In this document: positions 1 through 9,197 of the stretch, piece by piece
How the letters are laid out: the number at the start of each line of letters is the position of its first letter
Numbering within the stretch: position 1 is the first letter of the stretch
Assembly: GCF_001870515.1 (NCBI RefSeq)
Contig: NZ_MDGT01000003.1
Span: 998,842 to 1,062,841, forward strand
Source of the DNA: Idiomarina sp. MD25a
GTDB lineage: Bacteria; Pseudomonadota; Gammaproteobacteria; Enterobacterales; Alteromonadaceae
Reading direction: 5' to 3'
DNA length: 64,000 nt
Notes under the pieces: model-generated
Told to the model about the DNA's origin: nothing
Database searches by the model: none
What the model saw: the letters and a program-made list of their open reading frames with translations, nothing else
Program-made: the position numbers and the translations under genes

Positions 1-173
1 CTACGTAGCCTAATCTTTGTGTTGCGCCTCTCTGTGAGTGCGGCGCGTATTATGCAAATCGCTTGGCTTACCGTCAACCTCTTTTTAAGAAAAAATCACT
101 TAATTTGGTTTGATTGGTTAAAAAAACACTGATTCGATTGAAAACTGAACGGAAGAGCCACAAAAACACCTAT

Positions 174-836
174 TTACCATGGTAGTTCGTCACCATTACT
201 GTGGAAGAAACTGCCTGAGGTTTCTATCGTAAGCTCATCAATACGTTGCATGAGTCGTTCAGCCGCTGTTGCTGGCGAAATATCACCGCGGCCCCCGACC
301 ATTTCAGTTTGCACATAGCCTGGGTGTAATAATACGACGGCTATTGCTTTATCTTTAAGATCAAGCGCTAAAGACTTACCTGCGGCATTGAGCGCTGCTT
401 TTGACATTCGATAACCATAGCGGCTGCCGGAGCCATTATCGCTAATGGAGCCCATACGACTGGTAATTAGAGCGACTTTACTACCGCTCTCAAGGTTGTC
501 GAGCAGTGATTCGGTAACTCTTAGCGGCGCGATGGCGTTAACTTCATACTGCGCTCGCAACATACGTGAATCGAGCTCGCCGAGCTCATCATGGTTGAGT
601 AGCCCGGCATTATTAATCAATATGTCGACGCGGGTATCACCAAGACTTTCTTTCATACGCATGAGATCGGCGGTTTTAGTGACATCAATCCCCTCAATGA
701 TGTCGACATCGAGTTCGGTCAGTTGTTTTGAGTTATTGCGGCACACAGCGGTGACCGAATAGCCTGCTTCTGAGTATTGCTTTGCTAACTCAAAACCGAT
801 GCCACGATTGGCACCGGTAATGATGACATTCGACAT
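174..836 (-). CDS. SDR-family NAD(P)-dependent oxidoreductase
   Basis: A 220-residue classical short-chain dehydrogenase. The Rossmann nucleotide-binding motif TGANRGIG is at residues 7-14, the structural NNAG at 75-78, and the catalytic Y142-x3-K146 pair follows a serine near 126-130. The C-terminal part is short, as in C-factor/sniffer-like carbonyl reductases. The substrate cannot be read from sequence. It starts 11 bases after the fumC stop on the same strand, so the two are probably co-transcribed. There is no signal peptide, so it should be cytoplasmic. The family call is secure; the physiological role is unknown. Confidence 0.9.
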   Translation of the reverse strand: MSNVIITGANRGIGFELAKQYSEAGYSVTAVCRNNSKQLTELDVDIIEGIDVTKTADLMRMKESLGDTRVDILINNAGLLNHDELGELDSRMLRAQYEVNAIAPLRVTESLLDNLESGSKVALITSRMGSISDNGSGSRYGYRMSKAALNAAGKSLALDLKDKAIAVVLLHPGYVQTEMVGGRGDISPATAAERLMQRIDELTIETSGSFFHSNGDELPW

Positions 837-847
837 AATAAAATCCT

Positions 848-2221
848 TCAGTCAGATTGTGTTAAACTTTTCGGGTCAAGTAATTGAGCGAGCTGTTCAC
901 GATCCATGTCGGTCATTTCTTCAGCGACGTCGATGATAGGACGCTTCTCTTTATACGCGCGTTTGGCAATGTCGGCTGCTTTGCTATAACCGATCACTGG
1001 ATTTAACGCGGTCACTAAGATAGGGTTTTTGGCTAATGCCTTTTCGAGATTATCGTGGTTTACCTCGAATCCTGCCACCGCTTTATCAGCTAGTACTTGG
1101 CAGCTCTGCGTGAGCAGACCAAGTGACTGCATTAAGTTGTATCCGATAACCGGTAACATGACATTGAGTTGGAAATTACCTTGTTGTGCAGCAGTTGTGA
1201 TGGTGGTGTGGTGACCATTGACCTGTGCCGCCACCATAGCGACTGCCTCAGGTATTACCGGGTTAACTTTTCCGGGCATAATGCTGCTGCCTGGTTGTAA
1301 GGGAGTCAGTTGGATTTCGCCTAAACCAGCTAAAGGTCCACTGTTCATCCAGCGTAAATCATTACTTATTTTTAGTAGCGTGGTTGCGAGGGTATTCAGT
1401 TGCCCATGCAACTGCACATTGAGTTCTTGCCCCGCTATGCCAGTAAAGGGATTACGCGATGCTTTGAAAGCAATCCCCGTTTGCTCGCTGAGTGAACGCG
1501 CAAATAAATCGGCGAACTGCTCAGGTGCGTTAATGCCAGTACCAATTGCTGTCCCACCTTGGGGCAGTACTTGCGAGTGTTCACACAACTGCGGTAACTG
1601 CTGGGCTGTTAATTCGAGCTGACCAGCCCACGCATTCAACTCCTGAGCCATGGTCAATGGCATCGCATCCATTAAGTGGGTGCGACCAGTTTTTACCACA
1701 TCACGTAATTCAACCGCTTTTTTTCTGATGGTGTCAATCAAGTGCTTGAGCGCTGGCTGCAGTTTTTGTTCGACCGCCATTACGCTTGCGATTTGAATCG
1801 CTGTTGGAATCGTATCGTTGCTCGATTGGCTACGATTGACATCATCATTCGGATGAACATCGACGCCTTGCTGTTGTGCAATATGAGCAATGACCTCGTT
1901 CACATTCATATTCGAGCTTGTTCCTGACCCTGTCTGAAAGACATCAATTGGGAACTGATCGGTGTGCTGACCATCGATAATTTGTTGTGCAGCCGCCTGA
2001 ATGGCGGTGGCTTTTTCTTCGTCGAGGTCAGCACACTGCTGGTTAGCCGCCGCGGCGGACCATTTAATGCGAGCGATGGCTTTGATGAGTTCGGTTGGGA
2101 GTGTGAGTCCACTGATGGGGAAATTATTAACCGCACGTTGTGTTTGAGCACCATAGAGGGCGCTTTTAGGGACCTCAATTTGTCCCATGCTATCTGATTC
2201 AGTCCTTGTCTCGTGACTCAT
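848..2221 (-). CDS. fumC: Class II fumarate hydratase
   Basis: Fumarase C, an iron-independent TCA-cycle enzyme that interconverts fumarate and L-malate in the cytoplasm. The 457-residue length is normal for class II fumarases. Visible motifs are TGSGTSSNMN near residues 98-105, the GRTHLMDA active-site segment near 179-186, and the fumarate-lyase signature GSSIMPGKVN at 311-320. The ATG is preceded by an AGGAG-containing ribosome-binding site. It is the first gene of a leftward pair with the SDR gene and diverges from the cupredoxin operon. Aspartase and argininosuccinate lyase share the signature, but the overall sequence is FumC-like. Confidence 0.97.
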   Translation of the reverse strand: MSHETRTESDSMGQIEVPKSALYGAQTQRAVNNFPISGLTLPTELIKAIARIKWSAAAANQQCADLDEEKATAIQAAAQQIIDGQHTDQFPIDVFQTGSGTSSNMNVNEVIAHIAQQQGVDVHPNDDVNRSQSSNDTIPTAIQIASVMAVEQKLQPALKHLIDTIRKKAVELRDVVKTGRTHLMDAMPLTMAQELNAWAGQLELTAQQLPQLCEHSQVLPQGGTAIGTGINAPEQFADLFARSLSEQTGIAFKASRNPFTGIAGQELNVQLHGQLNTLATTLLKISNDLRWMNSGPLAGLGEIQLTPLQPGSSIMPGKVNPVIPEAVAMVAAQVNGHHTTITTAAQQGNFQLNVMLPVIGYNLMQSLGLLTQSCQVLADKAVAGFEVNHDNLEKALAKNPILVTALNPVIGYSKAADIAKRAYKEKRPIIDVAEEMTDMDREQLAQLLDPKSLTQSD

Positions 2222-2372
2222 AACCTGTTGCTCCTAAGCCAAAGAATTTGGTTAATTTGAAATACGAGCTTACACTGCTAAAGATCAGTACTAAAAAGTA
2301 GAGGCTTGTATTAAGCTAATAATGTGAACGTTTGTTCTATATGGTTTTAACTTCTTAATGATAAGGCGACCC

Positions 2373-3044
2373 ATGATAAAAAAGATAGCACTCAGCCTGC
2401 TTATCATTGCATGTTTTGTGACTTCACTGGCGAAAGCGCAAGTATTTCGAATTCTCGACAAAAACGGTAACCCGATTAACAGTGCCGTTGTGTTGATTAG
2501 TAAGGCCGCGCTAGTGGAGGCCCACGGCGCACAAGGCGATGTCGTTATTGACCAGGTCGATAAACAGTTCGTACCAAAGGTATCCTCAATTCAGCAAGGC
2601 AGCACGGTGGTTTTTCCGAATAGTGATAATATTCGCCACCACGTGTACTCCTTTTCGGAAGCGAAACCCTTCGAGTTAAAGCTGTACTCTGACCAAGAGC
2701 GCCCTAAAGTAACGTTTGACAAATCAGGCGTGGTTACTCTTGGCTGTAACATTCATGACGGTATGATCGGCTACGTTGTGATTAATGATGAGCTACAAGG
2801 GTTCGTGACAGACGAGTCTGGACAAGTCAGTATTGACATCAATAATGCGCTCAGTGAACAGTCGCAAGCGATAACACTTCGTGTTTGGCATCCTTGGATG
2901 GGTGATAATCTAGATGCTGCCGAGTTAATTGAACTCAGGCTTCCAGTGCAGGAAAGCGATATCATGTTAGATGTTGCGCCGCCAGCGCAAGAAAAAAAAG
3001 AAAAATCGCGATTAGAAAAACGCTTTAATCGCTTAGGAGCTTGA
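2373..3044 (+). CDS. Exported cupredoxin-like protein (methylamine-utilization-like)
   Basis: About 223 residues with an N-terminal signal peptide ending near AKA. A cupredoxin-like core carries possible type-1 copper ligands: a His in the RHHVYSFS segment, and Cys, His and Met in GCNIHDGM. This pattern is typical of plastocyanin-like 'methylamine utilization' proteins. I chose the ATG at 2373 rather than 2358 because AAGG lies just upstream and the signal peptide then starts cleanly with MIKK. The lysine/arginine-rich C-terminus is unusual. It is the first gene of a four-gene run, and its stop overlaps the next start (TGATG). A periplasmic copper or redox role is inferred; no methylamine genes are nearby. 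Confidence 0.8.
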   Translation: MIKKIALSLLIIACFVTSLAKAQVFRILDKNGNPINSAVVLISKAALVEAHGAQGDVVIDQVDKQFVPKVSSIQQGSTVVFPNSDNIRHHVYSFSEAKPFELKLYSDQERPKVTFDKSGVVTLGCNIHDGMIGYVVINDELQGFVTDESGQVSIDINNALSEQSQAITLRVWHPWMGDNLDAAELIELRLPVQESDIMLDVAPPAQEKKEKSRLEKRFNRLGA

Positions 3045-5323
3045 TGTTTAAACAGTTTAAAGTTCGACTCGCGGTCATTTTTGGCATTCTCATTGCGGTA
3101 GCATTAAGCGGTGCCGTACTGGCCGTTTTAGTTACCACATCAAATCAGGTCGAACGCACCCTTCAGCGTGAGTTAACGGTCAGTGAACGGGTCTTCCGCG
3201 AGTTAATGGATGGTCGAGCGGAGCAGCTACGCCGCGCTGCCGAAGTACTCACTGATGACTTTGGTTTTAAACGCGCGGTTGCCAGTGAAGATCGCGATAC
3301 CATCGTATCTGCGCTGATTAACCACGGCGAACGCATTGGTACCGATCTTATTGCATTGCAGGCACCTGATGGTGATGAAATTGCTTCAACACATGACTTG
3401 AACTTACAGCTGTTGGTGAGCGGTGAGCAAGGGGGTAAGGCCTTGCTTGTCTCAGAAGGGCAGCTTTATCAAGTGGTGACGGTGCCCGTCACAGCACCCA
3501 ATTTAATAGCGTGGGCGACACTCGGTTTCGAGGTAAATAATAAACTTACCGAGCAGCTCAAAGAATTAGCGAACGCAGATATTACATTATGGCTGGAGCA
3601 ACAGAACCAGTTATTGGCTTCAAGCCTACCTGCCGAGCTTCGTGAGGAGTTTGCACAGGCGTTATCGTCCGAACAGCAAATTTACGATAACTGGGTGGAA
3701 CGAAGTGGTTTGGCGCTCCAAGAAAGCACTCTCAATACGGTTGGGGGCAATGTGGTGCACGTTTCTTTGACCACCTCCCGCGCTGAAGCCATGCGGCAGT
3801 TTGATGAGTTACTTGTACAAATTTTATTAATCGGGGCCATTGCGCTGGCGATTACCTTAATTGTCGCACTATTTGTCGCGAAGACTATTTCTACGCCGGT
3901 TGCGTTGTTATCTGAGGCTGCCAGTAAGCTAAAATCCGGTGACTATTCGCCGACCAACCTGCAGTCACGGAAAGATGAGTTCGGTCAGTTGGCTGATACG
4001 TTTGAGTCGATGCGTTCTGCTATCGCTTTGCGTGAGCGTAAAGTTCGTTTCCAAGCCACGCATGATCAGTTAACTGAGCTGCCTAACCGACGTGAGTTGC
4101 AACGACTATTGAATCAAAAACTCGGTGACACAACGTCACCTGGGTGGTTGATCCTCATTAACATCCGAAATTTTCGTCGTTTAAATGATAGTGTCGGTCA
4201 ACGCATGGGCGACGAAGTGTTAAAACAAATAGCTGAACGGTTATTAATGGATGGTCAACAGAGTCATCTATTGGCGCGCTTTGGCGGCGATGAGTTTGCC
4301 TTAGTGACGCACAGTGCGACGGAATCTGAGTTAGCTCATCAATTGAAACAGTTGGGTGAGCGACTCGATAAGCCGTTTTTGGTTGGTGGTAGCCAGTTTG
4401 AACTTAAATTCAACTGTGGGGCAGTACAATTCCCTAATCAAGCGACTGAGCTGGATAGCCTCATCCGTCGTGCCCAGGTTTCGGTTAAACATGCCAAAGA
4501 ACACAATCAGTTCAATGCTTTCTATCAAGAAGGGTTTGATGAAGCGCACTTACGTCGGCTTGCGATCGTCGAGCAACTACCTAAGGCGATTGCGCAAGGC
4601 GGTTTTAATCTCGTTGCGCAACCTAAAGTGTCAGCGATTAACGGACGCACCGTAGCGGCGGAGATGCTCATCCGCTGGCAAGATGAGCAACTCGGCTGGG
4701 TCGGTCCGGATGAATTTATTCCGCTGGCGGAACAGTCAGGCATGATTACTGAAATAACCCATTGGGTTGTAGAACAGGCCGAACAATGGGTGAATCAATT
4801 ACGAGCAGCTCAGGATGATATTAAGCTTAGTATTAATATTTCAGCGGTCGACTTAGTCAGTGACAAACTCGCCAATGATTTAGTCGCGCTCAGTCAACGC
4901 AATATGCAACGCTATTTGATACTCGAAGTAACGGAAAGTGCGTTGATGAATGAACCTGAAAAGTCGATTGCTTGCTTAAAAATGCTAAGTGAGCTCGGCT
5001 ATGAGATTTCTATCGATGACTATGGCACGGGGTATTCCTCGCTATCCCAGATACGTCGTTTACCCATCAATGAGCTAAAAATTGACAGAGCCTTTATTCA
5101 GCATTTAATGACCCAACCCGACGATCAGTCCATTGTGCGTTCGACCATTCAACTTGCGCATGAGTTGAACTTACGTGTTGTCGCGGAAGGGGTTGAGGAC
5201 GAAGCCAGCTGGCATTGGCTGTTAGCGAATCATTGTGATGTGCTGCAGGGCTATTATTTTAGTAAGCCGATTTCATTTGAAGAATTACATTTACGACTAT
5301 TGAAGGAAAAAGAGCATGCCTAA
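3044..5323 (+). CDS. Membrane c-di-GMP protein: sensor-HAMP-GGDEF-EAL
   Basis: A 759-residue inner-membrane signalling protein. A first TM segment (about residues 8-30) leads to a periplasmic sensor region, a second TM near 255-278, HAMP, GGDEF and EAL domains. The GGDEF motif is intact (RFGGDEFAL, about residue 414) but no RxxD inhibitory site is present at the usual spacing. The EAL motif reads AEMLIRW, keeping the metal-binding Glu, and IDDYGTGYSS and LKIDRAF are intact. Both cyclase and phosphodiesterase activity are therefore possible. The ATG at 3044 overlaps the preceding stop and has an AGGAG site. The signal it senses is probably linked to its cupredoxin and globin neighbours (inference). 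Confidence 0.93.
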   Translation: MFKQFKVRLAVIFGILIAVALSGAVLAVLVTTSNQVERTLQRELTVSERVFRELMDGRAEQLRRAAEVLTDDFGFKRAVASEDRDTIVSALINHGERIGTDLIALQAPDGDEIASTHDLNLQLLVSGEQGGKALLVSEGQLYQVVTVPVTAPNLIAWATLGFEVNNKLTEQLKELANADITLWLEQQNQLLASSLPAELREEFAQALSSEQQIYDNWVERSGLALQESTLNTVGGNVVHVSLTTSRAEAMRQFDELLVQILLIGAIALAITLIVALFVAKTISTPVALLSEAASKLKSGDYSPTNLQSRKDEFGQLADTFESMRSAIALRERKVRFQATHDQLTELPNRRELQRLLNQKLGDTTSPGWLILINIRNFRRLNDSVGQRMGDEVLKQIAERLLMDGQQSHLLARFGGDEFALVTHSATESELAHQLKQLGERLDKPFLVGGSQFELKFNCGAVQFPNQATELDSLIRRAQVSVKHAKEHNQFNAFYQEGFDEAHLRRLAIVEQLPKAIAQGGFNLVAQPKVSAINGRTVAAEMLIRWQDEQLGWVGPDEFIPLAEQSGMITEITHWVVEQAEQWVNQLRAAQDDIKLSINISAVDLVSDKLANDLVALSQRNMQRYLILEVTESALMNEPEKSIACLKMLSELGYEISIDDYGTGYSSLSQIRRLPINELKIDRAFIQHLMTQPDDQSIVRSTIQLAHELNLRVVAEGVEDEASWHWLLANHCDVLQGYYFSKPISFEELHLRLLKEKEHA

Positions 5324-6173
5324 ACGCATTTTTTATGGCTTATCCGCACTCTTGCTGAGTGCCGTTCAGCCTGCGCTGGCGCAACAATTTGAATCGCCGG
5401 GGTCGCGGCTATTGGCGACTGGCGGCGCGAGCACTATCGAGGGGAGTGGCGGCGGTGGTATCGTGCCATGGGCAACCCTCAGCAGTTACGCCGATGAAGG
5501 TGAGTGGGGTGCGACTGTACAGATGACGGAAGTACAAGTTGATGATTTTAGTTTAAGTGTGCAGGGCGCTAGCTTTAACTGGAATAACCGAGTTGAAATT
5601 TCCTATGCACGCCAGCAGTTCGACTTAGAAACTATCGGTGGCGAACTCGAACAATCTATTTGGGGCGTTAAAGCGCGACTCAGCGGTGACTTGGTGTATG
5701 GCGTTATGCCGCAAGTTAGTGCCGGCATCCAACATAAAAGCAATCAGACCTTTGCCTTACCTCAGGCGGTGGGTGCAACCGACGACTCTTCAATGGATTA
5801 CTATGTGAGTGCCGCCAAAGCTTGGCTTGCGGGGCCGTTTTCACGTACCTGGGTGGCCAATGTTACGTTGCGCAATACAGAAGCGAATCAACTGGGGTTA
5901 CTTGGCTTTGGTGGTGATAAAGAGAATAGCCGCGAGTGGGTGGGAGAAGCGTCTGTTGCTGTTTTTCTCGACCGTTACTGGGCGGTAGGCGTTGAGTACC
6001 GTCAAAAACCGGATTTACTAAGCTTTGCTAAAGAAGACGACTGGAAGGATATTTTTGTTGCTTATTTTCCATCGAAGCATGTGTCCTTGGTTGGCGCATA
6101 TGCAGATTTGGGGTCTATCGCTGGATTAGCGTCACAAACCGGTTGGTACCTTTCGGTTCAGGCAAGCTTTTAA
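5316..6173 (+). CDS. DUF3034-family outer-membrane protein
   Basis: A 285-residue exported protein with a signal peptide cleaved near ALAQQ at about residue 22. It has many alternating-hydrophobicity strands and ends in a terminal aromatic residue (QASF), typical of an outer-membrane beta-barrel. The N-terminal LLATGGASTIEGSGGGGIVPWA segment and overall layout match DUF3034, a family without known function. The start overlaps the GGDEF-EAL gene by 8 bases and a ribosome-binding site lies inside that gene, suggesting translational coupling. It is followed 9 bases later by the globin gene. A role in the same envelope pathway is inferred only from context. Confidence 0.8.
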   Translation: MPKRIFYGLSALLLSAVQPALAQQFESPGSRLLATGGASTIEGSGGGGIVPWATLSSYADEGEWGATVQMTEVQVDDFSLSVQGASFNWNNRVEISYARQQFDLETIGGELEQSIWGVKARLSGDLVYGVMPQVSAGIQHKSNQTFALPQAVGATDDSSMDYYVSAAKAWLAGPFSRTWVANVTLRNTEANQLGLLGFGGDKENSREWVGEASVAVFLDRYWAVGVEYRQKPDLLSFAKEDDWKDIFVAYFPSKHVSLVGAYADLGSIAGLASQTGWYLSVQASF

Positions 6174-6182
6174 GGAGTTCAT

Positions 6183-6605
6183 ATGAAAATTTGGGTGAGT
6201 GCAGCACTATTGTTGCTAGGTAGTATGATGTCTGGGGCGATACAGGCACAATCGTCAGAGCTATATCAACAGTTAGGCGAACGAAGCGGTATCGAAACTA
6301 TCGTCGAAGAAATGCTACTTGGAGTAGCTGATGATGAGCGTATTGCGCATTATTTTGCTGACGTTGATATTCTACGCCTGCATAAACTGATCAGCGAACA
6401 AGTGTGCAATGTCAGCGGCGGTCCTTGCGAATATACGGGCGAAAGTATGGCCGTTTCACATAACAACTTAGGGATTAATAACGCTGATTTTAATGCACTA
6501 GTGGAGCATTTAATTGCCGCAATGGAACAGGAGAATGTCCCTGTATCGGCGCAAAATGAGTTGCTCGCATTATTGGCACCGATGCATCAAGATATTGTGG
6601 AATAG
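6183..6605 (+). CDS. Exported group I truncated haemoglobin
   Basis: A 140-residue protein with a cleavable signal peptide (about residues 1-22, ending AIQAQ) and a 2-on-2 globin domain. YQQLGERSGIE opens helix B, and the proximal haem-binding His is H93 in MAVSHNNLGI. Two cysteines at 75 and 82 (VCNVSGGPC) could form a disulphide or bind a second cofactor in the periplasm. Group I globins bind O2, NO or CO, but most are cytoplasmic, so export is notable. AAGGAG precedes the ATG. It is the last gene of the cupredoxin/GGDEF-EAL/DUF3034 run, and a strong hairpin terminator follows. Confidence 0.88.
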   Translation: MKIWVSAALLLLGSMMSGAIQAQSSELYQQLGERSGIETIVEEMLLGVADDERIAHYFADVDILRLHKLISEQVCNVSGGPCEYTGESMAVSHNNLGINNADFNALVEHLIAAMEQENVPVSAQNELLALLAPMHQDIVE

Positions 6606-6624
6606 TTAGACATTGAGTTGAGCA

Positions 6625-6656
6625 CAAAAAAACCGGCAGTGAATGCCGGTTTTTTG
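6625..6656. terminator. Bidirectional intrinsic terminator
   Basis: A perfect 7-bp stem (ACCGGCA / TGCCGGT, 6632-6638 and 6644-6650) with a 5-base loop, flanked by an A-run on the left and a T-run on the right. It therefore can terminate both the globin operon (+) and ychF (-), which converge here. Confidence 0.92.
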
Positions 6657-6668
6657 TCGTATAAAGCT

Positions 6669-7760
6669 TTATACGTTGAAGCGGAAGTGAATGACATCAC
6701 CGTCTTTAACGATATATTCTTTACCTTCAAGACGCCATTTACCGGCATCTTTTGCACCTTGCTCACCGTTATACTCAACGTAATCATCGTAGCCGACTAC
6801 TTCGGCGCGGATAAAGCCCTTTTCAAAGTCAGTATGAATGCGTCCTGCAGCTTGCGGTGCACTGGCACCAATTTTTACCGTCCACGCGCGGACTTCTTTA
6901 ACACCCGCTGTGAAATAGGTTTGCAAATTAAGCAGCTGGTAACCACCGCGAATCACACGATTGAGTCCGGGTTCTGCTTGGCCAAGCTCTTCTAAGAAGG
7001 CCGCTTTATCGTCGTCATCAAGTTCAGCAATTTCCGATTCGATAGCCGCACATACTGGCACCACGACAGCGTTTTCTTTTGCTGCGATTTGACGCACGGT
7101 TTCTAGATGAGGGTTATTCTCAAAACCATCTTCATTAACGTTAGCAATGTACATCGTTGGCTTAAGCGTTAATAAGTTATATGAACGAATAACCGCTTTT
7201 TCGTCGTCTGTTAAGTTAACAGAACGCGCCATTTCGCCTTCATCTAACGCTGGCTTGAGCTTCTCTAATACGGCAATTTCTGCTTTCGCTTGTGCATCAC
7301 CGCCTTTAGCCTTTTTGCCCAGACGGTGAAGCGACTTATCCACCGAGTCTAAGTCTGCTAGAGCCAATTCAGTATTGATGGTGTCGATATCGTCAGCAGG
7401 ATTAATGCCGCCGCTGACGTGTACAATATTGTCGTCTTCGAAACAACGTACAACGTGACCAATCGCGTCGGTTTCGCGGATGTTGGCCAAGAATTGGTTG
7501 CCAAGACCTTCGCCTTTTGATGCCCCCTTAACTAAGCCCGCGATATCCACAAATTCCATCGTAGTGGGAATCACTTTTTGTGGGTTCACAATACTTTCGA
7601 GCACATCAAGGCGTGGATCGGGAACCGCAACAACACCAGTATTAGGTTCGATGGTACAGAAAGGAAAGTTAGCCGCTTCGATACCTGCTTTGGTCAAAGC
7701 ATTAAATAACGTGGATTTTCCGACGTTTGGTAAACCAACAATACCACAGCGAAATCCCAT
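6669..7760 (-). CDS. ychF: Redox-responsive OBG-family ATPase YchF
   Basis: A 363-residue P-loop protein of the Obg/HflX class, normal length for YchF/OLA1. It has the G1 motif GLPNVGKS at residues 9-16, a [14 protein letters not shown] switch region, a coiled-coil insertion in the middle and a C-terminal TGS domain. YchF prefers ATP over GTP, binds ribosomes and dampens the oxidative-stress response. It follows pth by 11 bases, the conserved pth-ychF pairing of Gammaproteobacteria. It is the last gene of the leftward block and ends at the shared terminator. Confidence 0.97.
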   Translation of the reverse strand: MGFRCGIVGLPNVGKSTLFNALTKAGIEAANFPFCTIEPNTGVVAVPDPRLDVLESIVNPQKVIPTTMEFVDIAGLVKGASKGEGLGNQFLANIRETDAIGHVVRCFEDDNIVHVSGGINPADDIDTINTELALADLDSVDKSLHRLGKKAKGGDAQAKAEIAVLEKLKPALDEGEMARSVNLTDDEKAVIRSYNLLTLKPTMYIANVNEDGFENNPHLETVRQIAAKENAVVVPVCAAIESEIAELDDDDKAAFLEELGQAEPGLNRVIRGGYQLLNLQTYFTAGVKEVRAWTVKIGASAPQAAGRIHTDFEKGFIRAEVVGYDDYVEYNGEQGAKDAGKWRLEGKEYIVKDGDVIHFRFNV

Positions 7761-7771
7761 GAGATAAACCT

Positions 7772-8362
7772 CTATTTACTGGCACGAAAGCTGTGCAACT
7801 GCTGTAACGCAGGGCCCCAACCTTCATCGATTAAAATATCAATAGCACGACTGGCTTCATCGATACACTCGTCGAGGAGCGCGCGTTCGGGCGCGGATGG
7901 CTTGCCCAATACGAACCCGGTCACTTGTGAACGGTGTCCTGGGTGACCAATACCGACTCTCAAACGCATAAAGTCCTGAGTGCCCAACTGGGCGATAGTA
8001 TCTTTAATACCGTTATGACCGCCTGCGCCACCCCCTCGTTTGAATTTTGCTACACCGGGATCAAGATCAAGTTCATCGTAAGCGACGAGGATCTGTTCGG
8101 GTGCAATTTTATAAAAGCGCGCCATCGCTGCAATTGAATAGCCGCTTTTATTCATAAAGGTCTGTGGTAATACAATGCGGAGGTCACGAGTGGCGGTTTG
8201 ATGTCGACCAATCAATGCTTTCGTTTTTGTATCGGCAGTGAGGGTTACACCGTGACGACGGCAATAGGCCTCAACTAACCAAAAACCCGCGTTATGGCGG
8301 GTTTTTTCGTATTCGGGGCCTGGATTTCCCAGGCCCACAAGCAACTTAACGTCTGTTCCCAT
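7772..8362 (-). CDS. pth: Peptidyl-tRNA hydrolase
   Basis: A 196-residue cytoplasmic hydrolase that recycles peptidyl-tRNA released from stalled ribosomes. The N-terminal [18 protein letters not shown] contains the catalytic His. The later [10 protein letters not shown] and [12 protein letters not shown] motifs are also characteristic. It lies 18 bases after rplY and 11 bases before ychF, a standard translation-linked operon. The codons for TRHNAG form a strong GC-rich hairpin with A/T runs on both sides (8281-8307), reported separately. Confidence 0.97.
   Translation of the reverse strand: MGTDVKLLVGLGNPGPEYEKTRHNAGFWLVEAYCRRHGVTLTADTKTKALIGRHQTATRDLRIVLPQTFMNKSGYSIAAMARFYKIAPEQILVAYDELDLDPGVAKFKRGGGAGGHNGIKDTIAQLGTQDFMRLRVGIGHPGHRSQVTGFVLGKPSAPERALLDECIDEASRAIDILIDEGWGPALQQLHSFRASK
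8281..8307. terminator. Terminator-like hairpin inside pth
   Basis: AAAAACCCGC (8281-8290) and GCGGGTTTTT (8297-8306) form a 10-bp stem around GTTATG, with a T-run on either strand. It has every feature of an intrinsic terminator but lies about 55-80 bases inside the pth reading frame, over the conserved TRHNAGF codons. It could attenuate pth-ychF transcription, or simply be a by-product of the protein motif. Confidence 0.4.
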
Positions 8363-8380
8363 TGGGGGTACCTAACGCTA

Positions 8381-9043
8381 TTACTCGTCAGCGTCTTTTT
8401 CGTTCGCTGCGGGTACTTCGTCAGCTGCTGGCGCTTCTTCTTCCGTTTCTTCTTTCTCTACGCGAGGCGCAGTGATTGAAACAACGGCTTGGTCGTGGTC
8501 TTCACCTTTAGTCAACTCAACTAACTCAACGCCTTGTGGCAAGTTAAGGTCACTTAAGTGGATAGTGTCGCCCACAGACAAGTTAGCGATGTCAACTTCT
8601 AAGTACTCTGGTAAGTCTTTTGGTAAGACCATGATTTCTACGTCGTTCACGTGGTGAACAACAACACCGCCTTCATCTTTAACGCCTTTAGCGGTTTCTT
8701 CGTTTAAGAAGTGAAGTGGCAAGTTAGTGTGCAACTTGTGACCTTTCTCAACACGTTGGAAGTCTAAGTGAGTTAACTTAGGCTTGTACGGGTGACGTTG
8801 CATGTCCTTTAAGATTGCTTGGTGTTTTTTACCATCAATCTCAAGCGTTAGGATGTGTGAATAGAAGGCTTCGTAGTCAGCCATGTTATTCACTTTGTTG
8901 TGGTCTAGTTCAAGTGCGATTGGCTCATCTTTACCACCGTAAAGAATTGCAGGTACTTTGTCCGCATGACGCAGGCGGCGGCTCGCACCTTTCCCCTTGT
9001 CCGTACGAACGGTAGCTTTGATATTGAAGTCTAATTTAGCCAT
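8381..9043 (-). CDS. rplY: 50S ribosomal protein L25, long CTC form
   Basis: A 220-residue L25/TL5/CTC-family protein, much longer than the 94-residue E. coli L25. An N-terminal L25 5S-rRNA-binding domain (about residues 1-95) is followed by a second beta domain (about 96-190). A strongly acidic tail of Glu, Ala and Asp closes the protein. It sits between prs and pth, as in many proteobacteria where the stress-associated long form is used. The upstream 154-base gap contains overlapping hairpins that look like an attenuator. Confidence 0.96.
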   Translation of the reverse strand: MAKLDFNIKATVRTDKGKGASRRLRHADKVPAILYGGKDEPIALELDHNKVNNMADYEAFYSHILTLEIDGKKHQAILKDMQRHPYKPKLTHLDFQRVEKGHKLHTNLPLHFLNEETAKGVKDEGGVVVHHVNDVEIMVLPKDLPEYLEVDIANLSVGDTIHLSDLNLPQGVELVELTKGEDHDQAVVSITAPRVEKEETEEEAPAADEVPAANEKDADE

Positions 9044-9072
9044 GTGATTGGGCTCTCATCTGTTTATGATTT

Positions 9073-9142
9073 AAAAATGTCAAAACTCGCGACCAAGTTT
9101 TGACCCAAAACTTAGAAACCGACTCAAAAGCCGGTTTCTAAG
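9073..9142 (-). promoter_or_regulatory. Putative rplY leader with mutually exclusive hairpins
   Basis: Three inverted repeats overlap upstream of rplY. A: 9111-9121 with 9132-9142 (11 bp). B: 9095-9102 with 9106-9113 (8 bp, 3-base loop). C: 9080-9087 with 9096-9103 (8 bp). B shares bases with both A and C, so A+C and B exclude each other. Read on the minus strand, C is followed by a T-run (9077-9073), as in a terminator. This is the layout of an attenuator or ribosomal-protein leader. The pairing is visible in the sequence; the function is inferred. Confidence 0.5.
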
Positions 9143-9197
9143 GGCGCGGAATAATACCACTGTTAGTGGGCTAAGACAACAGTCCTAACTAAGTCGG

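Noticed and set aside
1-8. CTACGTAG palindrome at the left edge as a regulatory site
   Set aside because: Eight bases is too short to mean much by itself, and the flanking gene is outside the window.
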